Under the pieces are notes generated by a model that saw only the letters and a list, made by a program, of their open reading frames with translations, was not told where the DNA came from and did no database searches. Below are positions 43,009 through 53,710 of a stretch of 64,000 nt of DNA, piece by piece (position 1 is the first letter of the stretch; every line of letters begins with the position of its first letter). Source of the DNA: Ianthella basta (taxonomy: Eukaryota > Porifera > Demospongiae > Verongiida > Ianthellidae); NCBI GenBank assembly GCA_964019415.1, contig OZ025874.1:8000092-8064091 (forward strand), in the 5' to 3' direction. The translations under genes were made by a program, and so were the position numbers.

Positions 43009-43503
43009 TCAGTAGTAAGAGCAGTACCAGTAGCAGCCATACTTCTTGCACTTCCAAGGGTCATAGTAGCCACCACACTTGTCCTTATTGTCCTTATAGT
43101 ACTTGGAGTAGGACTTGCAGTAACACTTTTGCTTGCGATAGCCATAGCCATAGCCATAGCGCTTGTATCCATAACCATGGCTACCATACCGATTTCTGTA
43201 TCCATAATGACTTTTGCGATAAGAGCCATAAGATGGACTATAACCCCGATAATGTGACCCATGGCTACCATGCCGATAGGACCCATATCCATGCTTATAA
43301 GTAGGTGCAGCATCAGCATCTGCATCGGCATCAGGATCTGCATCGGCATCAGGATCTGCGTCAGCATCGGCATCTGCATCTGCATCTGCATCTGCATCTG
43401 CATCTGCATCCGGCTCTGGTACCGGGTCTGCTTTAGCAGACATGAAGACAGCTGTACCCAATAGTAGGGCAAGCAAGAAGATGTACTTGGTCTTCATTTT
43501 CAC
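43009..43503 (-). CDS. Secreted Tyr/Cys-rich peptide precursor 7 (type I)
   Basis: Single exon, 164 residues; the protein is identical to gene 5, 5781 bases away, including the number of Asp-Ala pairs. Signal peptide, dipeptide pro-region, Gly/Tyr-rich part and terminal C-x-C-x13-C-x8-C-x4-C-x3-C domain as in gene 5. The type II gene expected upstream is deleted (junction near 44163). Identity points to a very recent duplication or gene conversion; assembly duplication should be excluded. Confidence 0.85.
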   Translation of the reverse strand: MKMKTKYIFLLALLLGTAVFMSAKADPVPEPDADADADADADADADADADPDADADPDADADADAAPTYKHGYGSYRHGSHGSHYRGYSPSYGSYRKSHYGYRNRYGSHGYGYKRYGYGYGYRKQKCYCKSYSKYYKDNKDKCGGYYDPWKCKKYGCYWYCSYY

Positions 43504-43625
43504 CTTGCACAGTTAAGACTCTTCACAGTATAGAGTGGACAATCTTCAACCTGGGCTTAGTGAGGGGAATTTCACTCTTTAGGATCTGGTGCTTCGGCAG
43601 CTTGATTTTCATGGCAATGCTCACT

Positions 43626-43794
43626 CTATTTATACCTTTTCTCCACTAGAAGCTGACAGAAACTGTTTGCAAACCTAGTTAGACTTCTCAACGGAAGTTT
43701 AATTGGAGAGTAAAGGGTACATGAGTTAGGTGTAACTAACACTACACATGTGTGACAGGGAAGGGGTAGGTGGTGTTGACAGTCTACACCCCAC
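43626..43794 (-). promoter_or_regulatory. Promoter of peptide gene 7
   Basis: The TATA box (43636-43626) is 123 bases, and the G-rich box (about 43758-43794) about 255 bases, before the ATG. Confidence 0.7.
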
Positions 43795-43859
43795 AATGAA
43801 GACACAGCTGAGGAGTTCTGAGGACAGGTCAGCATCTGCATACACCTGACACTCAAGAA

Positions 43860-45886
43860 TGTTTCATCTCTTTACATCACATTTACTGTTGCAGTACTAT
43901 TGTACTGTTAATACCTGACAATACAAACAATATCCCACCGTAGTGTATGTTAATATCCAAAGTGATGATCAGCATACTGACAGTATTCTATATGTGTGCA
44001 TGCGCTGGATACTTCTTGTGTGCTGATGTATGTAATATACTAAACTATGACTATATAATACATAGTGATACATAGTAACAGAAAACAGTCACATTTATTG
44101 TACACATTCTCTCTTTGACTGTTTGACTGGTGCAACACCATGATGTCAACTAACAGCTGTGACAGAAACTCTGTGGCTGCTCAGATGGAACAATGGCCAA
44201 TGTTTACACAGTAGGTGCCAATGTTTGTACACACAAAATGAACTGCATATCTCTTGTATAGGAGGGGGGGGGGGGGGGGGGGGGTAAGACCAATAGTCTT
44301 CACCCCATAGCATGAAATGTCAAGCGCAATGACAGGTGAGGGATATAGGTCTTGTGACTATTCCACCGGCAGGTTGAAATGAAATGGAACACACACTAGT
44401 TAATAGTGAAACACGAAGAGGTACCTTAGTCCCAAGAAGTAAGTACATTCCTTGCCATTGGCTCTCAACAGCAAATCAACATTACCACATACCGTAAGAC
44501 TTTCATGCATCAAATGGAATATAGTAAGTGTGCTTGGTACAGTTTCAGGGTTAGGGTCTCACAGCAGCTACATACATTGTAGGAGACACGATAATAATTT
44601 CTTCCAGGAAATATGTCAATTGTACATCATGTGCACGTGTGAGAGTAATAAGTAGTCACAACTATTATTATTCAAAATAAAGGCAAAAGCACCTCTATTT
44701 GCACACCCTGTAGATATAGTCATGCAAATGTGCACAGCTGTCAACAGAGCCCAGTGAAATGCTGCCACTACCTACAATTGCTACATGCACACATACAAAC
44801 ATACATACATTTCATTCATTGGTTCAGCAATATCTATATAGGCCATTCACAGCTGCCTTCATCACTGGCAGCCATAGGCTGTCACAGTGATATTCGGCTA
44901 GCAGGTGGCAGCAATTCACAGAAGAATATATGTTGCCATACCTTAAGAGTAGGATATTTCACCAGTTCAATGTGATACTCATAAAGCTAGTGGTACCTAG
45001 TGACTGCTAAGAGCTAATATTTTCTCCTTGTGTCAGCTAGCTTCTACATAGAGCTTCCACAACTCAATAGTATTATTTAATTGTGCCGGAGGTACTTCAT
45101 GATTGGTTCCTGACTAACCGATGACACATCAACTTTATGTACGTACTACGATTAAGGGTGTGAATCTTAATCTTAATCTAACAGCAGTTCATAGTCCACT
45201 AACAGATACAAAGAACATAATAAAGGTGAACAATACACACTGTACAGCAGTCTGAACGAATACATACAATGCCTTGTTATTAGCACCGTATTAAATGGGA
45301 AAACACCCAGTTGCTGGAGTGAGACAACCTACTAAGTGTACATCAAAGACACACCTATCCCACATGTGGTGGTCAGTCTAGGTCAGTACTTGGACTTCAG
45401 TGCCAGCACAACCATGTGGGTGGATGCAGTGTCACTATACAGAATACATGCAAGTAGAGGGAGTGCCTGCTTGCTGTCATCAGCAATGCCAGAGTATGCA
45501 AGTAGAAGAAGAGGTTGCTGTTTGTAACTCTCAGGATGACCTTAAACTAATGAGCTCCTTTTGAATGGTCACATGACTGAGAAGTAAAACACATAATACA
45601 CTTAGTAAGCGTGACATAACTTCTATTTACTCCTAGACATTTGTATGCAAACAATAAGTGCTGCACTGTGTTATTGTTGCAATTGACATTTACATTAATA
45701 TTATTGTCATGTTAAATGGTAAAATGTTATTCACTATACAACTGCCTAAACATGGAGTCATTTGCAGCTGTTTCTTATACAAATTGTGTAAACTGTGTAC
45801 TTTGATACCAGAAACAGCTGCAAGTGACCCAAAGTTTGGACAAGAATTTTACCTAGTACCACAGTAGTGTAGTTCATATGATGGCG
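43860..45886. repeat. Array spacer with type II gene deleted, copy 1
   Basis: At 44163 the sequence passes from the spacer after a type I gene directly into the region upstream of a type II promoter (AGCTGTGACAGAAACTC). Compared with 38378-39918, about 1.54 kb carrying the whole type II gene is missing. A run of 21 G lies at 44264-44284. Confidence 0.7.
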
Positions 45887-46623
45887 TGACTCTATCAACA
45901 ATATATATGATAATCCTATTGATCCACCATTAGTGAGGGGGCAAGAAAGGGGAGTCCCAATTACTTCATATGTATTTAATGAGATGCAATATGCACAACT
46001 TCATTCAGTACATAAAACAAGTGCAGTTAGATGACAGCATCAGGTCACCTTCGTTAGTATGGATAAACTATCACAACTTGCACAGCAATCAACAGAATCC
46101 AAGGCAATGCTATCATCACCCACCAATCGTCACACTGACGTCGCCCATATAGGAATGTGCCCAATAAAAATGGCCACTTCTACGTTGTACATATGTACAG
46201 ACCATCAGACAATTTCAAGTGAAATCAGCTACACATCTGCCTTCCTCAAAGGCAGCCTTAGCTATAGGTTGTCAAAGCATCTACTTTCAATTGACTAGCA
46301 CTTACCCATCAGAGACAGGCAATACTAATGCCCACATCCTGCATATGCATGGAACAATGCATAGCGCCTACTACATGCAGCGAGCATACCATTCAAAGGG
46401 TCTGTTTCAAGACTTTCACACACAGGAGTACAAAAATAAGCAGCACATTGTATTGCAGTCAATGACTCGACAACACATTAATTGTGCAGCTAAGCCAAGT
46501 CTGATGAAAAGAGTTTTTATTAATTGAGCAAAGTCTACTAAACTGTGTGTGGCCTAATGATATCAAAGTAAATGTGATGAAAGTTCCCGTGATATTCGTC
46601 CCTGCCAGCCAACCTGCAGCTGA

Positions 46624-47106
46624 TCAGTAGTAAGAGCAGTACCAGTAGCAGCCATATTTCTTGCACTTCCAAGGGTCATAGTAGCCACCACACTTGTCCT
46701 TATTGTCCTTATAGTACTTGGAGTAGGACTTGCAGTAACACTTTTGCTTGCGATAGCCATAGCCATAGCCATAGCGCTTGTATCCATAACCATGGCTACC
46801 ATACCGATTTCTGTATCCATAATGACTTTTGCGATAAGAGCCATAAGATGGACCATAACCCCGATAATGTGACCCATGGCTAACACGCCGATAGGACCCA
46901 TATCCATGCTTATAAGTAGGTGCAGCATCAGCATCTGCATCGGCATCAGGATCTGCATCGGCATCAGGATCTGCGTCAGCATCGGCATCTGCATCTGCAT
47001 CTGCATCTGCATCCGGCTCTGGTACCGGGTCTGCTTTAGCAGACATGAAGACAGCTGTACCCAATAGTAGGGCAAGCAAGAAGATGTACTTGGTCTTCAT
47101 TTTCAC
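46624..47106 (-). CDS. Secreted Tyr/Cys-rich peptide precursor 8 (type I)
   Basis: Single exon, 160 residues; the protein is identical to gene 9. Same plan as genes 5 and 7, with two fewer Asp-Ala pairs. It has two substituted sites in the Gly/Tyr-rich part: a YRRVSHG stretch as in gene 3, and YGPS instead of YSPS. It is thus a mosaic of gene 3-like and gene 5-like sequence, suggesting gene conversion. Terminal domain C-x-C-x13-C-x8-C-x4-C-x3-C. Its upstream unit lacks the type II gene. Confidence 0.85.
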   Translation of the reverse strand: MKMKTKYIFLLALLLGTAVFMSAKADPVPEPDADADADADADADADPDADADPDADADADAAPTYKHGYGSYRRVSHGSHYRGYGPSYGSYRKSHYGYRNRYGSHGYGYKRYGYGYGYRKQKCYCKSYSKYYKDNKDKCGGYYDPWKCKKYGCYWYCSYY

Positions 47107-47228
47107 CTTGCACAGTTAAGACTCTTCACAGTATAGAGTGGACAATCTTCAACCTGGGCTTAGTGAGGGGAATTTCACTCTTTAGGATCTGGTGCTTCGG
47201 CAGCTTGATTTTCATGGCAATGCTCACT

Positions 47229-47397
47229 CTATTTATACCTTTTCTCCACTAGAAGCAGACAGAAACTGTTTGCAAACCTAGTTAGACTTCTCAACGGAAG
47301 TTTAATTGGACAGTAAAGGGTACATGAGTTAGGTGTAACTAACACTACACATGTGTGACAGGGAAGGGGTAGGTGGTGTTGACAGTCTACACCCCAC
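47229..47397 (-). promoter_or_regulatory. Promoter of peptide gene 8
   Basis: The TATA box (47239-47229) is 123 bases, and the G-rich box (about 47360-47397) about 254 bases, before the ATG. Confidence 0.7.
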
Positions 47398-47459
47398 AAT
47401 GAAGACACAGCTGAGGAGTTATGAGGACAGGTCAGCATCTGCATACACCTGACACTCAA

Positions 47460-50104
47460 GAATGTTTCATCTCTTTACATCACATTTACTGTTGCAGTAC
47501 TATTGTACTGTTAATACCTGACAATACAAACAATATCCCATCGTAGTGTATGTTAATATCCAAAGTGATGATCAGCATACTGACAGTATTCTATATGTGT
47601 GCATGCGCTGGATACTTCTTGTGTGCTGATGTATGTAATATACTAAACTATGACTATATAATACATAGTGATACATAGTAACAGAAAACAGTCACATTTA
47701 TTGTACACATTCTCTCTTTGACTGTTTGACTGGTGCAACACCATGATGTCAACTAACAGCTGTGACAGAAACTCTGTGGCTGCTCAGATGGAACAATGGC
47801 CAATGTTTACACAGTAGGTGCCAATGTTTGTACACACAAAATGAACTGCATATCTCTTGTATAGGAGGGGGGGGGGGGGGGGGTAAGACCAATAGTCTTC
47901 ACCCCATAGCATGAAATGTCAAGCGCAATGACAGGTGAGGGATATAGGTCTTGTGACTATTCCACCGGCAGGTTGAAATGAAATGGAACACACACTAGTT
48001 AATAGTGAAACACGAAGAGGTACCTTAGTCCCAAGAAGTAAGTACATTCCTTGCCATTGGCTCTCAACAGCAAATCAACATTACCACATACCGTAAGACT
48101 TTCATGCATCAAATGGAATATAGTAAGTGTGCTTGGTACAGTTTCAGGGTTAGGGTCTCACAGCAGCTACATACATTGTAGGAGACACGATAATAATTTC
48201 TTCCAGGAAATATGTCAATTGTACATCATGTGCACGTGTGAGAGTAATAAGTAGTCACAACTATTATTATTCAAAATAAAGGCAAAAGCACCTCTATTTG
48301 CACACCCTGTAGATATAGTCATGCAAATGTGCACAGCTGTCAACAGAGCCCAGTGAAATGCTGCCACTACCTACAATTGCTACATGCACACATACAAACA
48401 TACATACATTTCATTCATTGGTTCAGCAATATCTATATAGGCCATTCACAGCTGCCTTCATCACTGGCAGCCATAGGCTGTCACAGTGATATTCGGCTAG
48501 CAGGTGGCAGCAATTCACAGAAGAATATATGTTGCCATACCTTAAGAGTAGGATATTTCACCAGTTCAATGTGATACTCATAAAGCTAGTGGTACCTAGT
48601 GACTGCTAAGAGCTAATATTTTCTCCTTGTGTCAGCTAGCTTCTACATAGAGCTTCCACAACTCAATAGTATTATTTAATTGTGCCGGAGGTACTTCATG
48701 ATTGGTTCCTGACTAACCGATGACACATCAACTTTATGTACGTACTACGATTAAGGGTGTGAATCTTAATCTAACAGCAGTTCATAGTCCACTAACAGAT
48801 ACAAAGAACATAAAAAAGGTGAACAATACACACTGTACAGCAGTCTGAACGAATACATACAATGCCTTGTTATTAGCACCACATTAAATGGGAAAACACC
48901 CAGTTGCTGGAGTGAGACAACGTACTAAGTGTACATCAAAGACACACCTATCCCACATGTGGTGGTCAGTCTAGGTAAGTACTTGGACTTCAGTGCCAGC
49001 ACAACTGTGGGTGGATGCAGTGTCACTATACAGAATACATGCAAGGAGAGGGAGTGCCTGCTTGCTGCCATCAGCAATGACACAGTATGCAAGTAGAAAA
49101 AGAGGTTGCTGTTTGTAACTCTCAGGATGACCTTAAACTAATGAGCTCCTATTGAATGGTCACATGACTGAGAAGTAAAACACATAATACACTTAGTAAG
49201 CGTGACATAACTTCTATTTACTCCTAGACATTTGTATGCAAACAATAAGTGTTGCACTGTGTACGTGTCTACCTGTATCTTCCACAACCCAATAGTATTA
49301 TTTAATTGTGTCTGAGGTACTTCATGATTGCTTCCTGACTAACCGATGACACATCAACTTCATGTACGTACTACGATTAAGGGGGTGAATCTTAATCTAA
49401 ACAGCAGTTCAAAGAACACTGACAGATGCAAAGAACATAAAAAGGTGAACAATACACACTGTACAGCAGTCTGAACGAATACATACAATGCCTTGTTATT
49501 AGCACCGTATTAAATGGGAAAACACCCAGTTGCTGGAGTGAGACAACCTACTAAGTGTACATCAAAGACACACCTATCCCACATGTGGTGGTCAGTCTAG
49601 GTCAGTACTTGGACTTCAGTGCCAGCACAACCATGTGGGTGGATGCAGTGTCACTATACAGAATACATGCAAGTAGAGGGAGTGCCTGCTTGCTGTCATC
49701 AGCAATGCCAGAGTATGCAAGTAGAAGAAGAGGTTGCTGTTTGTAACTCTCAGGATGACCTTAAACTAATGAGCTCCTTTTGAATGGTCACATGACTGAG
49801 AAGTAAAACACATAATACACTTAGTAAGCGTGACATAACTTCTATTTACTCCTAGACATTTGTATGCAAACAATAAGTGCTGCACTGTGTTATTGTTGCA
49901 ATTGACATTTACATTAATATTATTGTCATGTTAAATGGTAAAATGTTATTCACTATACAACTGCCTAAACATGGAGTCATTTGCAGCTGTTTCTTATACA
50001 AATTGTGTAAACTGTGTACTTTGATACCAGAAACAGCTGCAAGTGACCCAAAGTTTGGACAAGAATTTTACCTAGTACCACAGTAGTGTAGTTCATATGA
50101 TGGC
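47460..50104. repeat. Array spacer with type II gene deleted, copy 2
   Basis: It has the same deletion junction as the previous spacer (near 47765), so the deletion came before the duplication. A run of 17 G is at 47867-47883. About 600 bases are doubled (48640-49260 and 49270-49800), as at 40800-41950. No gene is supported. Confidence 0.65.
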
Positions 50105-50842
50105 GTGACTCTATCAACAATATATATGATAATCCTATTGATCCACCATTAGTGAGGGGGCAAGAAAGGGGAGTCCCAATTACTTCATATGTATTTAATG
50201 AGATGCAATATGCACAACTTCATTCAGTACATAAAACAAGTGCAGTTAGATGACAGCATCAGGTCACCTTCGTTAGTATGGATAAACTATCACAACTTGC
50301 ACAGCAATCAACAGAATCCAAGGCAATGCTATCATCACCCACCAATCGTCACACTGACGTCGCCCATATAGGAATGTGCCCAATAAAAATGGCCACTTCT
50401 ACGTTGTACATATGTACAGACCATCAGACAATTTCAAGTGAAATCAGCTACACATCTGCCTTCCTCAAAGGCAGCCTTAGCTATAGGTTGTCAAAGCATC
50501 TACTTTCAATTGACTAGCACTTACCCATCAGAGACAGGCAATACTAATGCCCACATCCTGCATATGCATGGAACAATGCATAGCGCCTACTACATGCAGC
50601 GAGCATACCATTCAAAGGGTCTGTTTCAAGACTTTCACACACAGGAGTACAAAAATAAGCAGCACATTGTATTGCAGTCAATGACTCGACAACACATTAA
50701 TTGTGCAGCTAAGCCAAGTCTGATGAAAAGAGTTTTTATTAATTGAGCAAAGTCTACTAAACTGTGTGTGGCCTAATGATATCAAAGTAAATGTGATGAA
50801 AGTTCCCGTGATATTCGTCCCTGCCAGCCAACCTGCAGCTGA

Positions 50843-51325
50843 TCAGTAGTAAGAGCAGTACCAGTAGCAGCCATATTTCTTGCACTTCCAAGGGTCATAG
50901 TAGCCACCACACTTGTCCTTATTGTCCTTATAGTACTTGGAGTAGGACTTGCAGTAACACTTTTGCTTGCGATAGCCATAGCCATAGCCATAGCGCTTGT
51001 ATCCATAACCATGGCTACCATACCGATTTCTGTATCCATAATGACTTTTGCGATAAGAGCCATAAGATGGACCATAACCCCGATAATGTGACCCATGGCT
51101 AACACGCCGATAGGACCCATATCCATGCTTATAAGTAGGTGCAGCATCAGCATCTGCATCGGCATCAGGATCTGCATCGGCATCAGGATCTGCGTCAGCA
51201 TCGGCATCTGCATCTGCATCTGCATCTGCATCCGGCTCTGGTACCGGGTCTGCTTTAGCAGACATGAAGACAGCTGTACCCAATAGTAGGGCAAGCAAGA
51301 AGATGTACTTGGTCTTCATTTTCAC
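50843..51325 (-). CDS. Secreted Tyr/Cys-rich peptide precursor 9 (type I)
   Basis: Single exon, 160 residues; the protein is identical to gene 8, 4219 bases away, and the DNA appears identical over the coding region on reading. Signal peptide to AKA, DP-VP-EP and Asp-Ala/Asp-Pro pairs ending AP, Gly/Tyr-rich mature part, terminal six-cysteine domain with a 13-residue first loop. Its unit retains an intact type II gene (gene 10) upstream, unlike genes 7 and 8. Confidence 0.85.
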   Translation of the reverse strand: MKMKTKYIFLLALLLGTAVFMSAKADPVPEPDADADADADADADADPDADADPDADADADAAPTYKHGYGSYRRVSHGSHYRGYGPSYGSYRKSHYGYRNRYGSHGYGYKRYGYGYGYRKQKCYCKSYSKYYKDNKDKCGGYYDPWKCKKYGCYWYCSYY

Positions 51326-51447
51326 CTTGCACAGTTAAGACTCTTCACAGTATAGAGTGGACAATCTTCAACCTGGGCTTAGTGAGGGGAATTTCACTCT
51401 TTAGGATCTGGTGCTTCGGCAGCTTGATTTTCATGGCAATGCTCACT

Positions 51448-51616
51448 CTATTTATACCTTTTCTCCACTAGAAGCAGACAGAAACTGTTTGCAAACCTAG
51501 TTAGACTTCTCAACGGAAGTTTAATTGGACAGTAAAGGGTACATGAGTTAGGTGTAACTAACACTACACATGTGTGACAGGGAAGGGGTAGGTGGTGTTG
51601 ACAGTCTACACCCCAC
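51448..51616 (-). promoter_or_regulatory. Promoter of peptide gene 9
   Basis: The TATA box (51458-51448) is 123 bases, and the G-rich box (about 51580-51616) about 255 bases, before the ATG. Confidence 0.7.
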
Positions 51617-52818
51617 AATGAAGACACAGCTGAGGAGTTATGAGGACAGGTCAGCATCTGCATACACCTGACACTCAAGAATGTTTCATCTCTTTACATC
51701 ACATTTACTGTTGCAGTACTATTGTACTGTTAATACCTGACAATACAAACAATATCCCACCGTAGTGTATGTAAATATCCAAAGTGATGATCAGCATACT
51801 GACAGTATTCTATATGTGTGCATGCGCTGGATACTTCTTGTGTGCTGATGTATGTAATATACTAAACTATGACTATATAATACATAGTGATACATAGTAA
51901 CAGATTACAGCCACATTTATAGTACACAATCTCTCTTTGACTGTTTGACTGGTGCAACATCATGATGTCAACTAACAGCTGTGAAATTACCTCAGCCAGG
52001 GCCAAACATCAAACACAGACAAGAGCAAATTATCATCTGCAGGCCGACCCATCCTACGTATATACACGTGACTCCTTCCAGATCAGGAGGGTAACAGGTG
52101 TATTGAATGGGATCCCCTAACCATTCATACCATGGCATCAGTTGCAGGACCCACCCCCTTCCACAAAACATATTGTACATTCATCCACTGCAAGGATGTC
52201 ACAACAACGTGGTGGAGTGATGTAATACAAGATATTCTGGTGCCCGGAATGTGGAAGAATAGCATTAAGGATACTATTATCAGTACTTCCAGTCAGTGGA
52301 ATAATAAAACAGAATCCATTGCAATGCTTCCACAAATTAAATACACCAGCACTACGTTACAGTACATACAGTTAGGAAACTCACACAAACATCGAGGTTT
52401 TAACAGCCTACACAGATGCCTTATAGTAGCAGCCACAGGCTGACATAGCATCTAAATGCACGTGCGCTTGATTAAATTATGATGGTAATTATATTTGGAG
52501 GCAGAGGAGACAATAACAATATCTGCTCCAGACATCCACGGTGCACTGTGTATCACCTGCTATCTGCTAGTACATACATGTGCCATTCAGTGAGTGAACT
52601 TCCATAATTCAGTAACAAAATACCATTACAGCTTCCTTACTGGTGATTCAGTCATGCACTGGATCAACTACACATAACACTGTGCAGCTACGCCGAGCCT
52701 GACTAAGAGAGTCTGTGTGTGAGCCTAGAGAGAATTGACTGTTTGTGGGCCTAGTAATAGGAAATTATAATGTGTCGGGTGTTCCAGTATCCACTCTTGC
52801 CAGCCAACCTGCAGCTGA

Positions 52819-53418
52819 CTAATAATAGTAACATGACCAGTTGCATCCGTAACTCTTGCAGCTCCAGGAGTTGTAGTAGCTACCACACTTGCTGTAACGA
52901 GATCTGCCGTAGTAATTAGAGTAGGCCTTGCACACACACCTGCGGCGCTTGGGGACGCACTTGCAGCCACTGTGATCCAAGCGGTAGCCATAGGAGCACT
53001 TCCTGGAGCAGACACACTTCTTGTAGTAGTTGTTCCAAGAGTAGGGTGAGTAGCACCTGGGTTTGCATGTGCAGCTATGGTAGTCCAACTTGTAGCCGTA
53101 GTAGCATTTCCTGGAGCACACGCATTTCCTGTAGTAACTGTTCCAGCTGTAGTAAGAGGGGCACTTTCGCCGATAATGAGAAGTGTGGTAATAAGTATAT
53201 GTTGGATCAGCATCAGCATCAGCATCAGCATCAGCATCGGCATCGGCATCGGCATCGGCATCGGCATCGGCATCGGCATCGGCATCGGCATCGGCATCAG
53301 CGTCAGCATCGGCATCGGCATCAGCATCTGCATCAGGCTCTGGTTCAGGATCCGCTTTAGCAACAAAGACGGCAGTGCCACAGAATAGGGCAAGCAAGAA
53401 GATAACCTTCATCTTCAT
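52819..53418 (-). CDS. Secreted Cys-module peptide precursor 10 (type II, two modules)
   Basis: Single exon, 199 residues. Signal peptide [18 protein letters not shown] to AKA, DP-EP-EP, more than 20 Asp-Ala pairs, DP before TYTYYH. Two 36-residue modules and the terminal domain are near-identical to genes 4 and 6. The extra length against gene 6 is entirely in the Asp-Ala tract, coded by a hexamer microsatellite (GCATCA/GCATCG on the plus strand). TATA box 123 bases upstream. Confidence 0.85.
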   Translation of the reverse strand: MKMKVIFLLALFCGTAVFVAKADPEPEPDADADADADADADADADADADADADADADADADADADADADADPTYTYYHTSHYRRKCPSYYSWNSYYRKCVCSRKCYYGYKLDYHSCTCKPRCYSPYSWNNYYKKCVCSRKCSYGYRLDHSGCKCVPKRRRCVCKAYSNYYGRSRYSKCGSYYNSWSCKSYGCNWSCYYY

Positions 53419-53540
53419 TTTTGCCTTCCTTAGTTATGAATCTTCACTGCGTAGAGAAAATCTTCAACCAGTGCTTGGCTTTAAGACGTTGCTCCTTAGA
53501 TCTGTTGCTCTGGCAGTTGCTTTCTGGGTCAAGCTGGGTT

Positions 53541-53710
53541 CCTTTATACCTTTCATCAACTAGCAACAGACAGAAACTCTGTGGCTGCTCAGATGGAACA
53601 ATGGCCAATGTTTACACAGTAGGTGCCAATGTTTGTACACACAAAATGAACTGCATATCTCTTGTATAGGAGGGAGGGGGGGGGGGGGTAAGACCTATAG
53701 TCTTCACCCC
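53541..53710 (-). promoter_or_regulatory. Promoter of peptide gene 10
   Basis: The TATA box (53550-53541) is 123 bases before the ATG. The G-rich box with a 13-G run (53676-53688) and CTTCACCCC lies about 252-290 bases before it. Confidence 0.65.
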
